64,000 nt of DNA from Azospirillum sp. SYSU D00513 (GCF_017356015.1 NZ_JAFIQV010000027.1:1-64000); one strand, 5' to 3'. Counted from the first letter of the stretch, positions 41,768-50,609 are shown. Notes: a model not told the origin generated them from the letters alone. Numbers and translations are program-made.

Positions 41768-43072
41768 ATGCTTGGCTTTGAGATCGCGATCGTCTTCGCG
41801 CTGATGCTGCTGAACGGCGTTTTCGCCATGTCGGAGCTGGCCGTCGTGTCCTCCCGCCGCGCGCGGCTCCAGCAGATGGCCGAACAGGGATCGGCCGGCG
41901 CGAGAACCGCCCTGCGGATGGTCGAGGACCCCAGCCGCTTCCTCAGCACGGTCCAGATCGGCATCACCATGGTCGGCGTCGTCGCCGGTGCCTTCGGTGG
42001 CGCCACGCTGGGTGACCGGCTGGGCGCCTGGCTGGAGGAGATCCCGGCGCTCGCCGGCTATGGCAGGGGAATCGGCGTTGGCTCGGTGCTCGTCGCCATC
42101 ACCTATCTCTCCATCGTGCTGGGCGAACTGATCCCCAAGCGCATCGCGCTGAAGGATCCCGAGCGCATCGCCGCCGCCGTCGCCCGCCCGATGCGCGCCC
42201 TGTCGCGCATCGCCGCCCCCTTCGTCTGGCTGCTCGGCATCTCGACGGACGCGCTGCTGCGCCTGCTCGGCCTGCACGGCGAGCGGGAGGCGACGGTGAC
42301 GGAGGAGGAGGTCCGCTCCATGATCACGGAAGGAACCGAGGCCGGCGTCTTCGCGCCCGAGGAAAAGAAGATGATCGACGGTGTGCTCCGGCTCGCCGAC
42401 CGGTCGGTGCGCAGCATCATGACGCCCCGGCCCGACGTGATCTGGCTCGATGCCAACGACAGCCAGGACGCCCTGCTGGAGGAGATCAAGGAAGGCGCCC
42501 ATTCGCGCTATCCCGCCTGCCGGGGCGAGCTGGACGAGTTGCTGGGCGTCGTGCACACGCGCGACCTGCTCGGCCTCGCCTTCCAGGGCAAGCCGCTCGA
42601 CCTCGCGGCCTCGGCCACCAAGCCGCTGGTCGTCCATGACGGCACCCCCATCCTGAAGCTGCTGGAGCTGATGAAGCGCTCCGGCATGCACATGGCGGTC
42701 GTGGTGGACGAGTACGGCAGCATCGAGGGCGTCGTCACCATCACCGACATACTGGAGACCATCGCCGGCGACCTGCCGGAGGTCGGGGAGGAGCCGGAGT
42801 CGGCCGCCGTGCGCCGCGAGGACGGCAGCTGGCTGATCGAGGGCTGGATGCCGGTGGACGAGTTCGAGGACACGGTCGGCATCAAGGGCGTGAAGAACAG
42901 CGGCGATTTCCACACCGTCGCCGGCTATGTGCTGAACTGCATCGGGCACATCCCCACGGCCGGCGAAACCTTCGAGCGCGACGGCATCCGCTACGAGGTC
43001 GTGGACATGGACGGCCGCCGCATCGACAAGGTGCTGGTCATGCCGGTTCCGGCGGCCGCGGAAGAGCCGTAA
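41768..43072 (+). CDS. CNNM/CorC-family membrane protein with CBS pair (hemolysin-family annotation)
   Basis: 434 aa. Residues about 1-190 are the CNNM (DUF21) membrane domain with three to four helices (MLLNGVFAMSELAVVSSRRARL, then GITMVGVVAGAFGGATLGD and LGELIPKRIALKDP). Residues about 205-335 form two CBS motifs (SIMTPRPDVIWLD, then HMAVVVDEYGSIEGVVTITDI). The C-terminus is a CorC_HlyC domain. Relatives are magnesium or sodium-linked transporters; the hemolysin label is historical. Start and length are typical. Confidence 0.9.
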   Translation: MLGFEIAIVFALMLLNGVFAMSELAVVSSRRARLQQMAEQGSAGARTALRMVEDPSRFLSTVQIGITMVGVVAGAFGGATLGDRLGAWLEEIPALAGYGRGIGVGSVLVAITYLSIVLGELIPKRIALKDPERIAAAVARPMRALSRIAAPFVWLLGISTDALLRLLGLHGEREATVTEEEVRSMITEGTEAGVFAPEEKKMIDGVLRLADRSVRSIMTPRPDVIWLDANDSQDALLEEIKEGAHSRYPACRGELDELLGVVHTRDLLGLAFQGKPLDLAASATKPLVVHDGTPILKLLELMKRSGMHMAVVVDEYGSIEGVVTITDILETIAGDLPEVGEEPESAAVRREDGSWLIEGWMPVDEFEDTVGIKGVKNSGDFHTVAGYVLNCIGHIPTAGETFERDGIRYEVVDMDGRRIDKVLVMPVPAAAEEP

Positions 43073-43225
43073 CTGCCGGGCGGCGGCGCGGGGAAGACCC
43101 CTGCGCCCGCCGTCCCCGTCTTTCCATGCCGATTGTGAAGTGTTGGTTGCGCCGTCGGACGGGGTTCGACAGACGCCCGCGCGCGCCTGTATCCTTTCGC
43201 GCAGGCTGCACGGTATTGCGTAATC

Positions 43226-43241
43226 ATGCATGTTGATGCAT
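43226..43241. promoter_or_regulatory. Two ATGCAT palindromes one helical turn apart
   Basis: ATGCAT occurs at 43226-43231 and 43236-43241, with centres 10 bases apart, about 70 bases upstream of the MFS gene. The phasing puts both on the same DNA face, as expected for a dimeric regulator. No regulator gene is adjacent. Confidence 0.35.
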
Positions 43242-43307
43242 GGTCCTGCGTGACGATGAACGATCGGCCCATAGCCAAGGGCCGGCATTCCCTCGACTGG
43301 AGTTTCC

Positions 43308-44477
43308 ATGACCTCCCTGGTTTCCGACGGGCGGGGCGACGCGGCGCCGCGCGCGGCGCGGCGGGCCACCTGCCTGCTGTTCCTGATGTGCGGCATCGCC
43401 CTGTCGAGCTGGGCGCCCATGGTCCCCATCGTCAAGGCGCGGCTCGGGCTGGAGGAAGGGGAGCTTGGCCTCATCCTCCTGGCGCTGGGAAGCGGCGGCA
43501 TGGCGATGATGCCGATGACCGGCGCGCTCATCGAACGGTTCGGGAGCCGGCTGACGCTCCTGGTCGCCGGGATCGCGGCGGCAGTGGCGCTGCCGCTGCT
43601 CACCATGGCCCCGTCCGGGCCGGCGCTCGCCGCGGTGCTGTTCCTGTTCGGCGGCGCCGTCGGGGTGGTCGATGTGGCGATGAACGCCCAGGCCGTGCTG
43701 GTGGAAGCGCGCTATGGGCGGCCGCTGATGTCCTCCTTCCACGGCCTCTTCTCGGTCGGTGGCCTCGTCGGCGCCCTGGGCATGAGCGCGCTGGTCGGCA
43801 CCGGCCTGGCGCCGCTGGCCTGCGGGCTCGGCGTCGGCGCGCTGGTCGCCGCCATCACCCTCACCCAGCATCGCGATGTGCTCGGGCCGGACCGGGACGC
43901 CCCGCGTGCCGCCGGCGGCCCGGTCTTCGTGCTGCCGCGCGGCGGCTCGCTCCTGCTCGGGCTGCTGTGCTTCGCCGTCTTCATGCTGGAAGGCGCGGTG
44001 CTGGACTGGAGCGCCGTTTTCCTGCGCTTCTTCCGGGGCTTCGGCGAGTCGCAGGCCGGTCTGGGTTACGCGGCCTTCTCCGTCGCCATGGCGGTGGGGC
44101 GCTTCACGGGCGACCGGCTGACCCAGGCGCTCGGCCCGGTCAACGTCGTGCGGGTCGGCGGGCTCCTGACGGTGGCGGGGCTGCTCATCGCCGTGGCGCT
44201 GCCCTGGGGGGCTGCGGGGCTGCTCGGCTTCGTGATCATCGGGCTGGGGGCCAGCAACATCGTGCCGGTTCTCTTCAGCGCCGCCGGACGGCTGCCGGAC
44301 ATGCCCGCCAGCACGGCCATCGCCGCCGTCTCCACTCTGGGCGGGGCGGGGCTGCTCTTCGGGCCGGCCGTGATCGGCTTCGCCGCCGAGGTGACGACGC
44401 TGCCACTGGCCCTGGGGCTCGTGGCCGTCATGATGGCGGCCGTGGCGCTCAGCGCCCGCATCGTCCGTCCGGCCTGA
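43308..44477 (+). CDS. MFS transporter, YbjJ-like
   Basis: 389 aa from ATG 43308. Twelve hydrophobic segments are visible. The N-terminal half has CGIALSSWAPMVPIVKARLGL, GALIERFGSRLTLLVAG (motif A) and the characteristic GVVDVAMNAQAVLVEARYGR with SSFHGLFSVGGLVGAL, which is typical of the YbjJ/fucose-permease-like branch. Residues LDWSAVFLR after the central loop are also typical. Substrate unknown. The gene is monocistronic, with a paired palindrome upstream. Confidence 0.88.
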   Translation: MTSLVSDGRGDAAPRAARRATCLLFLMCGIALSSWAPMVPIVKARLGLEEGELGLILLALGSGGMAMMPMTGALIERFGSRLTLLVAGIAAAVALPLLTMAPSGPALAAVLFLFGGAVGVVDVAMNAQAVLVEARYGRPLMSSFHGLFSVGGLVGALGMSALVGTGLAPLACGLGVGALVAAITLTQHRDVLGPDRDAPRAAGGPVFVLPRGGSLLLGLLCFAVFMLEGAVLDWSAVFLRFFRGFGESQAGLGYAAFSVAMAVGRFTGDRLTQALGPVNVVRVGGLLTVAGLLIAVALPWGAAGLLGFVIIGLGASNIVPVLFSAAGRLPDMPASTAIAAVSTLGGAGLLFGPAVIGFAAEVTTLPLALGLVAVMMAAVALSARIVRPA

Positions 44478-44641
44478 CCTGTTCGCCTGACCCGCGCGGC
44501 GCCGAAAATTGTACATCCGGCCTTGGAATCGGCCTATGGTTCCTGGGGCCAGGATTTTGCGACCGCGACGCGCGATTTGATGGAATAGACGCTCGCCGCG
44601 CCACGTTTGTCACAGGGCAAGCTTAAGCGGGGGGAAGAGCG

Positions 44642-44908
44642 ATGCGTTCGAAGACATTGATGGCCGGCGTGCTGGCGGCGTCCCTGCTGGCGTCGGGCTG
44701 CGCCAGCAACTCGGAAGAGGCGGCGGGGCTGGCGCTGGTGGGCGCCGCCGTCGTCGGCCTGGGCATCCTCGCGGTCAGCGACGATGACGGGGACGACTGG
44801 CACGACGACCATGACCGCCGCCGGGGCCATCACGGCTACCGCGACCGCGGCTGGGACGACGATGACGGCTGCCGCCGCCGCCACCGCCACGGCAAGCACC
44901 GCTGCTGA
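44642..44908 (+). CDS. Small lipoprotein with an Asp/His/Arg-rich tail
   Basis: 88 aa with GGGGGAAGAG upstream. The signal peptide ends in a lipobox (LLASGC), so Cys20 should be lipidated. A short hydrophobic stretch follows (GLALVGAAVVGLGILAV). The last 40 residues are mostly Asp, His, Arg and Gly (DDDGDDWHDDHDRRRGHHGY, then RRRHRHGKHRC), a composition that could bind metal ions. No family is recognised beyond such short surface lipoproteins. Confidence 0.7.
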   Translation: MRSKTLMAGVLAASLLASGCASNSEEAAGLALVGAAVVGLGILAVSDDDGDDWHDDHDRRRGHHGYRDRGWDDDDGCRRRHRHGKHRC

Positions 44909-44938
44909 GCCCCAATGCGGGACTGGTGGCGGGGCCGG

Positions 44939-45262
44939 TCAGGAGGAGGCGGACGACCGCCGCTTGCGCCGCCATTCGGTCCATCGCCGCTCGCCCCAGA
45001 CCATGAGGCGGGCGGTCGGGCGCTTCAGGAAGGGAATGTCCTGGGCCAGCAGCAGAACGCCCAGCGGCAGCATCCACAGGCCGAGGACCGGCAGGAAGCT
45101 GAAGAAACCGCCGACGATCAGCAGCAGGGCGATCGGGACGCGCAGCCAGATCATGCGGGGCTCGCGCAGGCCCCGCAGCCCGCGGCCGATCGGCCCGGGG
45201 AGCTTCTGCTCCAGCTTGTCGAACTGGCGGTCGATGCGCTTGTCGTAGATATCGTCGGTCAC
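44939..45262 (-). CDS. Small two-helix membrane protein (PGPGW-like)
   Basis: 107 aa from GTG 45262 (reads MTDDIYDKRIDRQF); longer frames lack similarity. After an amphipathic N-terminus with LPGPIGRGLRGL come two hydrophobic segments: MIWLRVPIALLLIVGGFFSF and LGLWMLPLGVLLLAQD, then a basic tail. The pattern LP(L/V)LG.WMLPLG..LLA.D.P resembles small PGPGW-type inner-membrane proteins of unknown function. It is convergent with the small lipoprotein gene. Confidence 0.65.
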   Translation of the reverse strand: MTDDIYDKRIDRQFDKLEQKLPGPIGRGLRGLREPRMIWLRVPIALLLIVGGFFSFLPVLGLWMLPLGVLLLAQDIPFLKRPTARLMVWGERRWTEWRRKRRSSASS

Positions 45263-45430
45263 GGCGTGTCCAGAGGTTTCGGGCAGGGTTCGGGCGGGGA
45301 ACCCGCCACCGTCCTTCACAAGCCTCGCATTCAACAGGCGGCGCGCTCCCGCCATTCCAAGTGGGTGTCCTTCCGGAATAGGCGAAGGCTTTTTTAGGTT
45401 CCGGTCCGGCCAAGATTTTTTGAGGCTGCC

Positions 45431-45459
45431 GGGATTAAGCCCGCCATGCGCCGCGTATA
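45431..45459 (+). promoter_or_regulatory. Candidate ECF-type promoter before the sigma-factor gene
   Basis: GGGATTAAG (45431-45439) and CGTATA (45454-45459) lie about 35 bases upstream of the sigma-factor start, with spacing near 16 bases from GGGATTA. ECF operons are usually self-activated from such motifs, but the match to a specific class is not established. Confidence 0.25.
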
Positions 45460-45492
45460 CGGTGCGTCCGGTTGAGGGGAAGACGAAAGAGA

Positions 45493-46017
45493 ATGGACAT
45501 ATCAAGTCATCTCGGTGTCCTGCGCCGCTACGCGCTGGTGCTGACGCGGGATGCCGACCGGGCCGAGGATCTCGTGCAGGAAGCCGTTCTGCGCGCGCTG
45601 GAAGGCGCTCGCACGCTGCGCGACGGCACCGATCCCAAGCCCTGGCTGCTGTCCATCCTCCACAACACCCACGTGTCGCGCTGTCGCCGCCTGAAGACGG
45701 AGCGCGAGGCGGAATCGGCCCTCGTGCAGGCCGACGGCCTGTCCGGGAACCCGTCGGCGCCGCAGGCGGCCCGCGTGGAGCTCGGCCAGACCATCGAGGC
45801 CCTGATGGACCTGCCCGAGGAGCAGCGCGAGGTGCTGATGCTCGTGGCGATCGAGGGGATGAGCTACCGCGACGTGGCCGACTGCCTGGGGGTGCCGCTC
45901 GGCACCGTCATGTCGCGGCTGGCGCGCGGCCGGGCGGCCCTGCGCGCCGCGACGGAACGTTCGACGGACCGCCCGGGTGAAACCGGGCAGGGACCGCATC
46001 TGCGATTGGTAAGGTGA
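45493..46017 (+). CDS. ECF-type RNA polymerase sigma factor
   Basis: 174 aa from ATG 45493. Region 2 is HLGVLRRYALVLTRDADRAE then DLVQEAVLRALEGA, with DPKPWLLSILHNTHVSRCRR completing it. Region 4 is LMDLPEEQREVLMLVAIEGM then SYRDVADCLGVPLGTVMSRL. It lacks region 1 and 3, as ECF factors do. It lies 4 bases before an anti-sigma gene, so the pair forms an operon that probably answers an envelope or redox stress. Confidence 0.9.
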   Translation: MDISSHLGVLRRYALVLTRDADRAEDLVQEAVLRALEGARTLRDGTDPKPWLLSILHNTHVSRCRRLKTEREAESALVQADGLSGNPSAPQAARVELGQTIEALMDLPEEQREVLMLVAIEGMSYRDVADCLGVPLGTVMSRLARGRAALRAATERSTDRPGETGQGPHLRLVR

Positions 46018-46021
46018 TCCG

Positions 46022-46825
46022 ATGCCCGCACCCATTCCCGAGGAAGACCTGCTCGCCTATGTGGACGGCCAGCTCGACGTGGCGCGCCGGATTGAGGTGG
46101 AGGCCTATCTCCAGGACCATCCCGACCTTGCCGCCCGCGTCATGCGGGACATGCGGCTGCGCGACGAGATCAACCTCTTTCTGACGGCCGGTCCCGTCCT
46201 AGGCCCCGCTACGGGCACGGCACCGCTTCCCGTCACGGCCGCCGTGGCGGCCCAGGTCCTCCCGCTTCCCGCCCGCCCGCGCCGCCGCGCGGCGGCGCAG
46301 CTCCGCGCGGCGGTGGCGGCGGCCGTCTTCATCGGCATCGGCTGGTCGGCCCACGCGCTGTTCGGCAACGTGCTGGCCGATCCGGTCGCCGCCGCCCATC
46401 CCGTGCCCGTCTTCGCCGACGAGGCGGTCGAGGCGCACCGCTCCGCCATCGAGGCGGGGGAGACCTTCGGCGGCCAGCCGCCGGAGCGGGCGCCGGCGCT
46501 CGCCCGTGTCGCCTCCCAGTCGGCGGGCGGCGCCCTTCCCATCCCCGAATTTCCGAAGGAACTGCACGCCCTGACGTCGCGCATCGTCCCCTGGGACGTG
46601 GGCAGCGCGGTCCAGGTGGTCTACGAGGCCGCCGGTTCCGACCGCGTCACCCTGTTCGCGGCCGAGGACGGCAGCTTCTCGGCAACCCGTCCCGAATCCG
46701 CGCGGTTCGGTGATCTGTCGGTCGTCTACTGGCAGCAGGGCCACCATGTGTATGCCCTGTGCGGAAAGCTGCCGGCGTCCGAGCTGATGGCCTACGCCAA
46801 GGCCGTGCAGGCTTCCTGGTTCTGA
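46022..46825 (+). CDS. Transmembrane anti-sigma factor
   Basis: 267 aa. The N-terminal cytoplasmic part begins IPEEDLLAYVDGQLDVARRI with an HPDLAARV segment, the pattern of anti-sigma factors with a short ASD helix bundle; zinc-binding Cys residues are absent. One membrane helix lies at about 100-118 (AAVAAAVFIGIGWSAHALFG). The C-terminal domain of about 145 residues is periplasmic. It immediately follows the ECF sigma gene and should hold that factor at the membrane until a signal arrives. Confidence 0.85.
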   Translation: MPAPIPEEDLLAYVDGQLDVARRIEVEAYLQDHPDLAARVMRDMRLRDEINLFLTAGPVLGPATGTAPLPVTAAVAAQVLPLPARPRRRAAAQLRAAVAAAVFIGIGWSAHALFGNVLADPVAAAHPVPVFADEAVEAHRSAIEAGETFGGQPPERAPALARVASQSAGGALPIPEFPKELHALTSRIVPWDVGSAVQVVYEAAGSDRVTLFAAEDGSFSATRPESARFGDLSVVYWQQGHHVYALCGKLPASELMAYAKAVQASWF

Positions 46826-46859
46826 ACCGGTACCGACCCGAACACATCGAGAGGAAACT

Positions 46860-47579
46860 ATGGTGAACCCGCACTACTCCCCCTTCGGCGCGGCGGCCGG
46901 CCTGTCCCAGGCCGCGTACGACGAGGGCCTGCGCAAGCACATGCTGCGCATCTACAACATGATGATGCTGGGTCTGGCCCTGACGGGCGCGGTCGCCTTC
47001 CTCGTCGCCAACACCCCGGCTCTCTACGTGCCGATCTTCACCACCCCGCTGAAGTGGGTGGTCATGCTGGCGCCGCTGGCCTTCATCATGGTGCTGTCCT
47101 GGCGCTTCCAGAGCATGTCGGCGGCCAGCCTCCAGGCGCTGTTCTGGGCCTTCTGCGGCGTCATGGGCCTGTCCATGGCCTCGATCTTCCTGGTCTACAC
47201 GGGCGCCAGCGTCGCGCGCGTCTTCTTCATCACCTCGGCGCTGTTCGCGGGCATGAGCCTTTACGGCTACACCACGAAGGCCGACCTGTCGAAGATGGGC
47301 TCCTTCCTGATGATGGGCCTGCTCGGCATCGTGCTGGCCAGCCTGGTCAACATCTTCATCGGCTCCAGCGCCCTGCAGTTCGCCATCTCGGTGATCGGCG
47401 TGCTGGTGTTCACGGGCCTCACCGCCTACGACACCCAGCGCATCAAGGAAGAGTTCGCCGAGGGCTACGGCCACGAGACGAACACCAAGATGGCCGTCAT
47501 GGGCGCGCTGTCGCTCTACCTGAACTTCATCAATCTCTTCAACATGCTGCTCCACCTGACCGGCCAGCGCGAGGAGTGA
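46860..47579 (+). CDS. Bax inhibitor-1/YccA family membrane protein
   Basis: 239 aa after AGAGGAAAC. Seven hydrophobic segments are visible. The family core is present: an N-terminal LRKHMLRIYNMMMLGLALTG, LFAGMSLYGYTTKADLSKMG, and ending GLTAYDTQRIKEEFAEGYG (D-T-Q motif) with LSLYLNFINLFNMLLHL. Bacterial members are linked to calcium leak and membrane stress; YccA-type ones interact with the FtsH protease. It lies just downstream of the sigma/anti-sigma pair but with its own spacing. Confidence 0.9.
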   Translation: MVNPHYSPFGAAAGLSQAAYDEGLRKHMLRIYNMMMLGLALTGAVAFLVANTPALYVPIFTTPLKWVVMLAPLAFIMVLSWRFQSMSAASLQALFWAFCGVMGLSMASIFLVYTGASVARVFFITSALFAGMSLYGYTTKADLSKMGSFLMMGLLGIVLASLVNIFIGSSALQFAISVIGVLVFTGLTAYDTQRIKEEFAEGYGHETNTKMAVMGALSLYLNFINLFNMLLHLTGQREE

Positions 47580-47660
47580 TCCCGGACGGCATCACGCGGA
47601 TTTTTGAGCTTCGGATTCGAGCTTCGGAATAGACGCTTCAGACAGTCAGGAACGAGGACC

Positions 47661-48284
47661 ATGGAACACAACGAGCGCCAGATCATCGATGGCCTGTTCG
47701 ACAAGCTCCGGCAGGCGGAGATGCAGTCCGGCCCGCGTGACCCCGAGGCGGAAAGCCACATCCGCGCGCATGTCACCCGCCAGCCGGCGGCACCCTACCT
47801 GATGGCCCAGACCATCGTCATGCAGGAGCAGGCGCTGGCCGCCATGCAGGCCCGCAACGAGGAGCTGGAGCGCCAGCTCCAGGAGCGTCCGGCGGCCTCC
47901 TCCGGCGGGCTGTTCGGCGGGCTGTTCGGCGGCTCCAAGCCGGCGCCGCAGCCGCAGTCTTCCGGCTACGGCCAGCCGGCCATGCGTCAGGGTGGACCCT
48001 GGGGCAACCAGCAGGCGCCGGGCTACGGTGACCCGCGGGTCGGCGCCTACGCCAACCCGCAGTACCGACACGGCGGCGGGGGCGGCTTCATGGCCGGCGC
48101 CATGCAGACCGCCATGGGCGTGGCCGGCGGCATGCTGCTCGGCAACGCGCTGATGGGTGCCTTCTCCGGCGACGAGGCCCAGGCGGCCGAAGCCCCTGCG
48201 GAGCCGGCGGCGGAAGCCGACCAGGCGAGCTGGGACCAGGGCGGCGGCGAGGACTTCGGCGGCGATTTCGGCGACGAGATCTAA
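47661..48284 (+). CDS. DUF2076 family protein
   Basis: 207 aa from ATG 47661. The N-terminal 80 residues are the DUF2076 helical region (ERQIIDGLFDKLRQAEMQSG, PRDPEAESHI, LMAQTIVMQEQAL and a coiled-coil ELERQLQER). A low-complexity middle (Gly, Gln, Pro, Tyr) leads to a Gly/Met-rich hydrophobic segment (MAGAMQTAMGVAGGMLLGNA) and an acidic C-terminus. Function is unknown; the family is described as periplasmic or membrane-associated. A strong terminator follows. Confidence 0.8.
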   Translation: MEHNERQIIDGLFDKLRQAEMQSGPRDPEAESHIRAHVTRQPAAPYLMAQTIVMQEQALAAMQARNEELERQLQERPAASSGGLFGGLFGGSKPAPQPQSSGYGQPAMRQGGPWGNQQAPGYGDPRVGAYANPQYRHGGGGGFMAGAMQTAMGVAGGMLLGNALMGAFSGDEAQAAEAPAEPAAEADQASWDQGGGEDFGGDFGDEI

Positions 48285-48307
48285 GCCCGGCCATTCCTGG
48301 CCGACCG

Positions 48308-48341
48308 GGCCGCGCGGGGACAGCCCCGCGCGGCCTTTTTT
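48308..48341 (+). terminator. Rho-independent terminator after the DUF2076 gene
   Basis: A perfect 12-bp stem, GGCCGCGCGGGG (48308-48319) with CCCCGCGCGGCC (48324-48335), a four-base loop and six T residues (48336-48341). It separates the DUF2076 gene from the riboswitch-controlled transporter operon. Confidence 0.92.
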
Positions 48342-48410
48342 CATGGCGGAATTTCCCCATGCCGCGTGTTGACCGGCCCAGATCTTTCGGCCACTCTGCC
48401 CGCCGCCTAT

Positions 48411-48487
48411 GACATGGGGTGCCCGCTGGGCGGGCTGAGATCACACCCATAGAACCTGACCTGGGTCGTACCAGCGGAGGGATCGTC
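48411..48487 (+). ncRNA. TPP riboswitch (THI-box aptamer)
   Basis: All conserved THI-box elements occur in order: GGGGTGC (48416-48422), a perfect P3 stem GCCCGC/GCGGGC (48421-48426 with 48430-48435), CTGAGA (48435-48440), ACCC (48445-48448), GAACCTGA (48452-48459), CTGG..CCAG, and CCAGCGGAGGGA (48471-48482). The ends GAC/GTC (48411-48413 with 48485-48487) can close P1. It lies about 85 bases upstream of the first transporter gene. High thiamine pyrophosphate should lower expression, probably at translation initiation, as I see no clear T-tract terminator before the start codon. Confidence 0.95.
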
Positions 48488-48571
48488 TGCGGGCCGCGGC
48501 TTGTCCGGTTCTTTCCGTCCCGCCCCGGTTCCCGGCTCCCCCAATGGTCCGTTCCGCGCCGTGGGGAAGAG

Positions 48572-49726
48572 ATGATGAGGACCGGACGCAACCGAACGAT
48601 GGCCAGCGCGCTGCCCCTGATCGGGCTTCTCCTGGCCCATGCCGCCGCACCTGTGCGGGCGGAAGAGGATATCTCCATCCCCGTCCTCGTGCCCGTCACC
48701 GGCTTCCTGTCGCTGGAAGGCACCAGCCAGCGCAACGGCGCGCTGCTGGCCCTGAAGGACGCCGTCCCCGGCCTGACCATCCGCTCCGACGTCATCGACA
48801 CCGGCACCTCGCCCGAAGCCGCCGTGACCGCGCTGGAACGGGCGGCGGGCGGTGGCGGGGTCGTCGCGGTGGGGGCCAGCATGCTCGGCACCCAGATGCT
48901 CGCCATGCTGCCGCTGGCCGAGGAATACGGGCTGCCGCTGGTCACCGTGTCCGGCACCGCCTCCATCACCGAGCAGGGCAACCCCTGGGTCTTCCGCTTC
49001 TTTCCCGGCGACGCCGTGACCAAGGAAGCGCACGCCCGCTACGTGGTGGAGGAGCTGGGCAAGCGGCGCGCGGCCGTGATTTACCAGACCACCGCCTACG
49101 GGCAGAGCGGCAAGGCCCATCTCGACACCGTGCTGAAGCGGCTGGGCGCCGAGCCGGTCTTCGCCGAAGGGGTGGACCCCACCGCCAAGGACCTGCTGCC
49201 GGTGCTGACCAAGGCGCTCGCCGCCGGTCCCGACGTGCTGATCCTGCACCTGCATTCCGGCCCGACCGCCCTGTTCCTGCGCCAAGCCGCGGCGCAGGGG
49301 CTGACCATCCCGGTCGTCGCCGGCTCCGCCATGCACCAGCCGAGCACGGCGGCCCTGCTTGAGCCCGCCGAGCTGAAGGGGGTCTGCGCGGAGACCGCCG
49401 CCTCCCCCGTGTCCGGCGGCTCGCCGGAGATGGAGGCCTTCACCGAGGCCTACCGGCGGGAGTTCAAGGCGGAGCCGGACGCCTTCGCGCTCGGCCAGTA
49501 TGACGGCACGCGCATGGTGCTGGAGGCGGTGAAGGCCGGCGCCCGCACGCCCCAGGCGGTGCGCGACGCCCTGGCCGGCGGCACCCACAAGGGGCTCGCC
49601 ATGACCTACCGCTCCGACGGGAAGGGCAACATGGCCCATTCCGCCGTGATCGTCTGCTACGACGGCGCCAGCCGCGTCCCAAAGCTCGCCAAGCGCTACG
49701 ACAACGTGACGGGCGTCGTGCCGTGA
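48572..49726 (+). CDS. Branched-chain-amino-acid-type periplasmic binding protein under TPP riboswitch control
   Basis: 384 aa from the ATG pair 48572/48575, with GGGGAAGAG upstream. A signal peptide of about 30 residues ends near PVRA. The mature protein has the LivK/Peripla_BP_6 pattern: ISIPVLVPVTGFLSLEGTSQ RNGALLAL, LPLVTVSGTASITEQGNPWV, and IYQTTAYGQSGKAHLDTVLK, ending QYDGTRMVLEAVKAG. It delivers a ligand to the two permease domains encoded downstream. Given the riboswitch, the ligand may be thiamine, a pyrimidine or thiazole precursor, or a breakdown product; this is inference. The signature residues for alpha-amino acid binding were not verified. Confidence 0.88.
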   Translation: MMRTGRNRTMASALPLIGLLLAHAAAPVRAEEDISIPVLVPVTGFLSLEGTSQRNGALLALKDAVPGLTIRSDVIDTGTSPEAAVTALERAAGGGGVVAVGASMLGTQMLAMLPLAEEYGLPLVTVSGTASITEQGNPWVFRFFPGDAVTKEAHARYVVEELGKRRAAVIYQTTAYGQSGKAHLDTVLKRLGAEPVFAEGVDPTAKDLLPVLTKALAAGPDVLILHLHSGPTALFLRQAAAQGLTIPVVAGSAMHQPSTAALLEPAELKGVCAETAASPVSGGSPEMEAFTEAYRREFKAEPDAFALGQYDGTRMVLEAVKAGARTPQAVRDALAGGTHKGLAMTYRSDGKGNMAHSAVIVCYDGASRVPKLAKRYDNVTGVVP

Positions 49727-49736
49727 GGCACCGCCG

Positions 49737-50609
49737 GTGATCATCCTCCAGCTCCTGGTGAACGGGGTGGCGCTGGGGGCGGCCTACGCGCTGGTGGCAC
49801 TGGGCTTCGTGCTGGTGCTGAACGCGACGTCGGCGGTGAACTTCGCGCAGGGCGACCTCGTCATGGCCGGCGGGCTGCTGGCCGTGGCCGCGGCGCCCCT
49901 GCTGCCCCTGCCGGGGGTGCTGCTGCTCCCGGTGGTGATGGCGCTCATGGCCGGGCTGGGGGTGCTGCTGGCGTTGGCGGCCTACATGCCCCTGCGTCGG
50001 CGCCCGCCGGTCTCGGTCTTCATCAGCACCATCGCGGTGGGCATCATCCTCCAGAATGGGGCCTCGGTCCTGTTCGGGCCGGAGCCGCGCGCGGCTCCAC
50101 CGCTCTTCTCCGGCGGGTCGCTGAGCCTCGGCGGGCTGGTCGTGGCCGAACAGAGCCTCGCCATCATCGCCGTGGCGGGGCTGCTGATCGCGGCGCAGGG
50201 CTGGCTCTTTGCCCGCACCCAACTCGGCCGCCGCCTGCGCGCGACCGCCCAGGATCCGGAGATGGCGCGCGCCTGCGGCGTCCCGGTCACGGCGATGATC
50301 CTCGCCACCTTCGCGTTGGGTACGGCCTATGCCGGGGTCGCGGGGCTGCTGCTCGCCAACCAGTTCTTCGTCGCACCCACGGCGGGCGGCGACCTGATCC
50401 TCAAGGCCTACATCGCCGTTACCATCGGCGGCTGGGGGTCGGTGCCGGGGGCGGTGGCCGGGGCGCTGGTGATCGCGCTGTTCGAAGTGGGGGTGTCGTC
50501 GGTCCTGTCCTACCCCGTCGCACTGGGCGCCTTGTACGTCACGCTCCTGCTCATCCTGGTCGCCCGGCCGCAGGGCCTCTTCGGGGAGGCGGCGCGGCGC
50601 CGTGCGTGA
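49737..50609 (+). CDS. LivH-type ABC permease of the riboswitch-controlled transporter
   Basis: 290 aa from GTG 49737, 10 bases after the binding-protein stop. About eight hydrophobic helices are visible. Family motifs are LVNGVALGAAYALVALGFVL, NFAQGDLVMAGGLL, RATAQDPEMARACGVPV (cytoplasmic coupling loop) and KAYIAVTIGGWGSVPGAVAG. It forms one half of the membrane channel, with the permease domain of the next gene as the other half. The next start codon overlaps its last three codons. Confidence 0.9.
   Translation: MIILQLLVNGVALGAAYALVALGFVLVLNATSAVNFAQGDLVMAGGLLAVAAAPLLPLPGVLLLPVVMALMAGLGVLLALAAYMPLRRRPPVSVFISTIAVGIILQNGASVLFGPEPRAAPPLFSGGSLSLGGLVVAEQSLAIIAVAGLLIAAQGWLFARTQLGRRLRATAQDPEMARACGVPVTAMILATFALGTAYAGVAGLLLANQFFVAPTAGGDLILKAYIAVTIGGWGSVPGAVAGALVIALFEVGVSSVLSYPVALGALYVTLLLILVARPQGLFGEAARRRA

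Noticed and set aside
41512..41781. Small ORF before the CNNM/CBS gene
   Set aside because: The product is Pro/Arg/Ser-rich with no motif and it overlaps the next gene's start.
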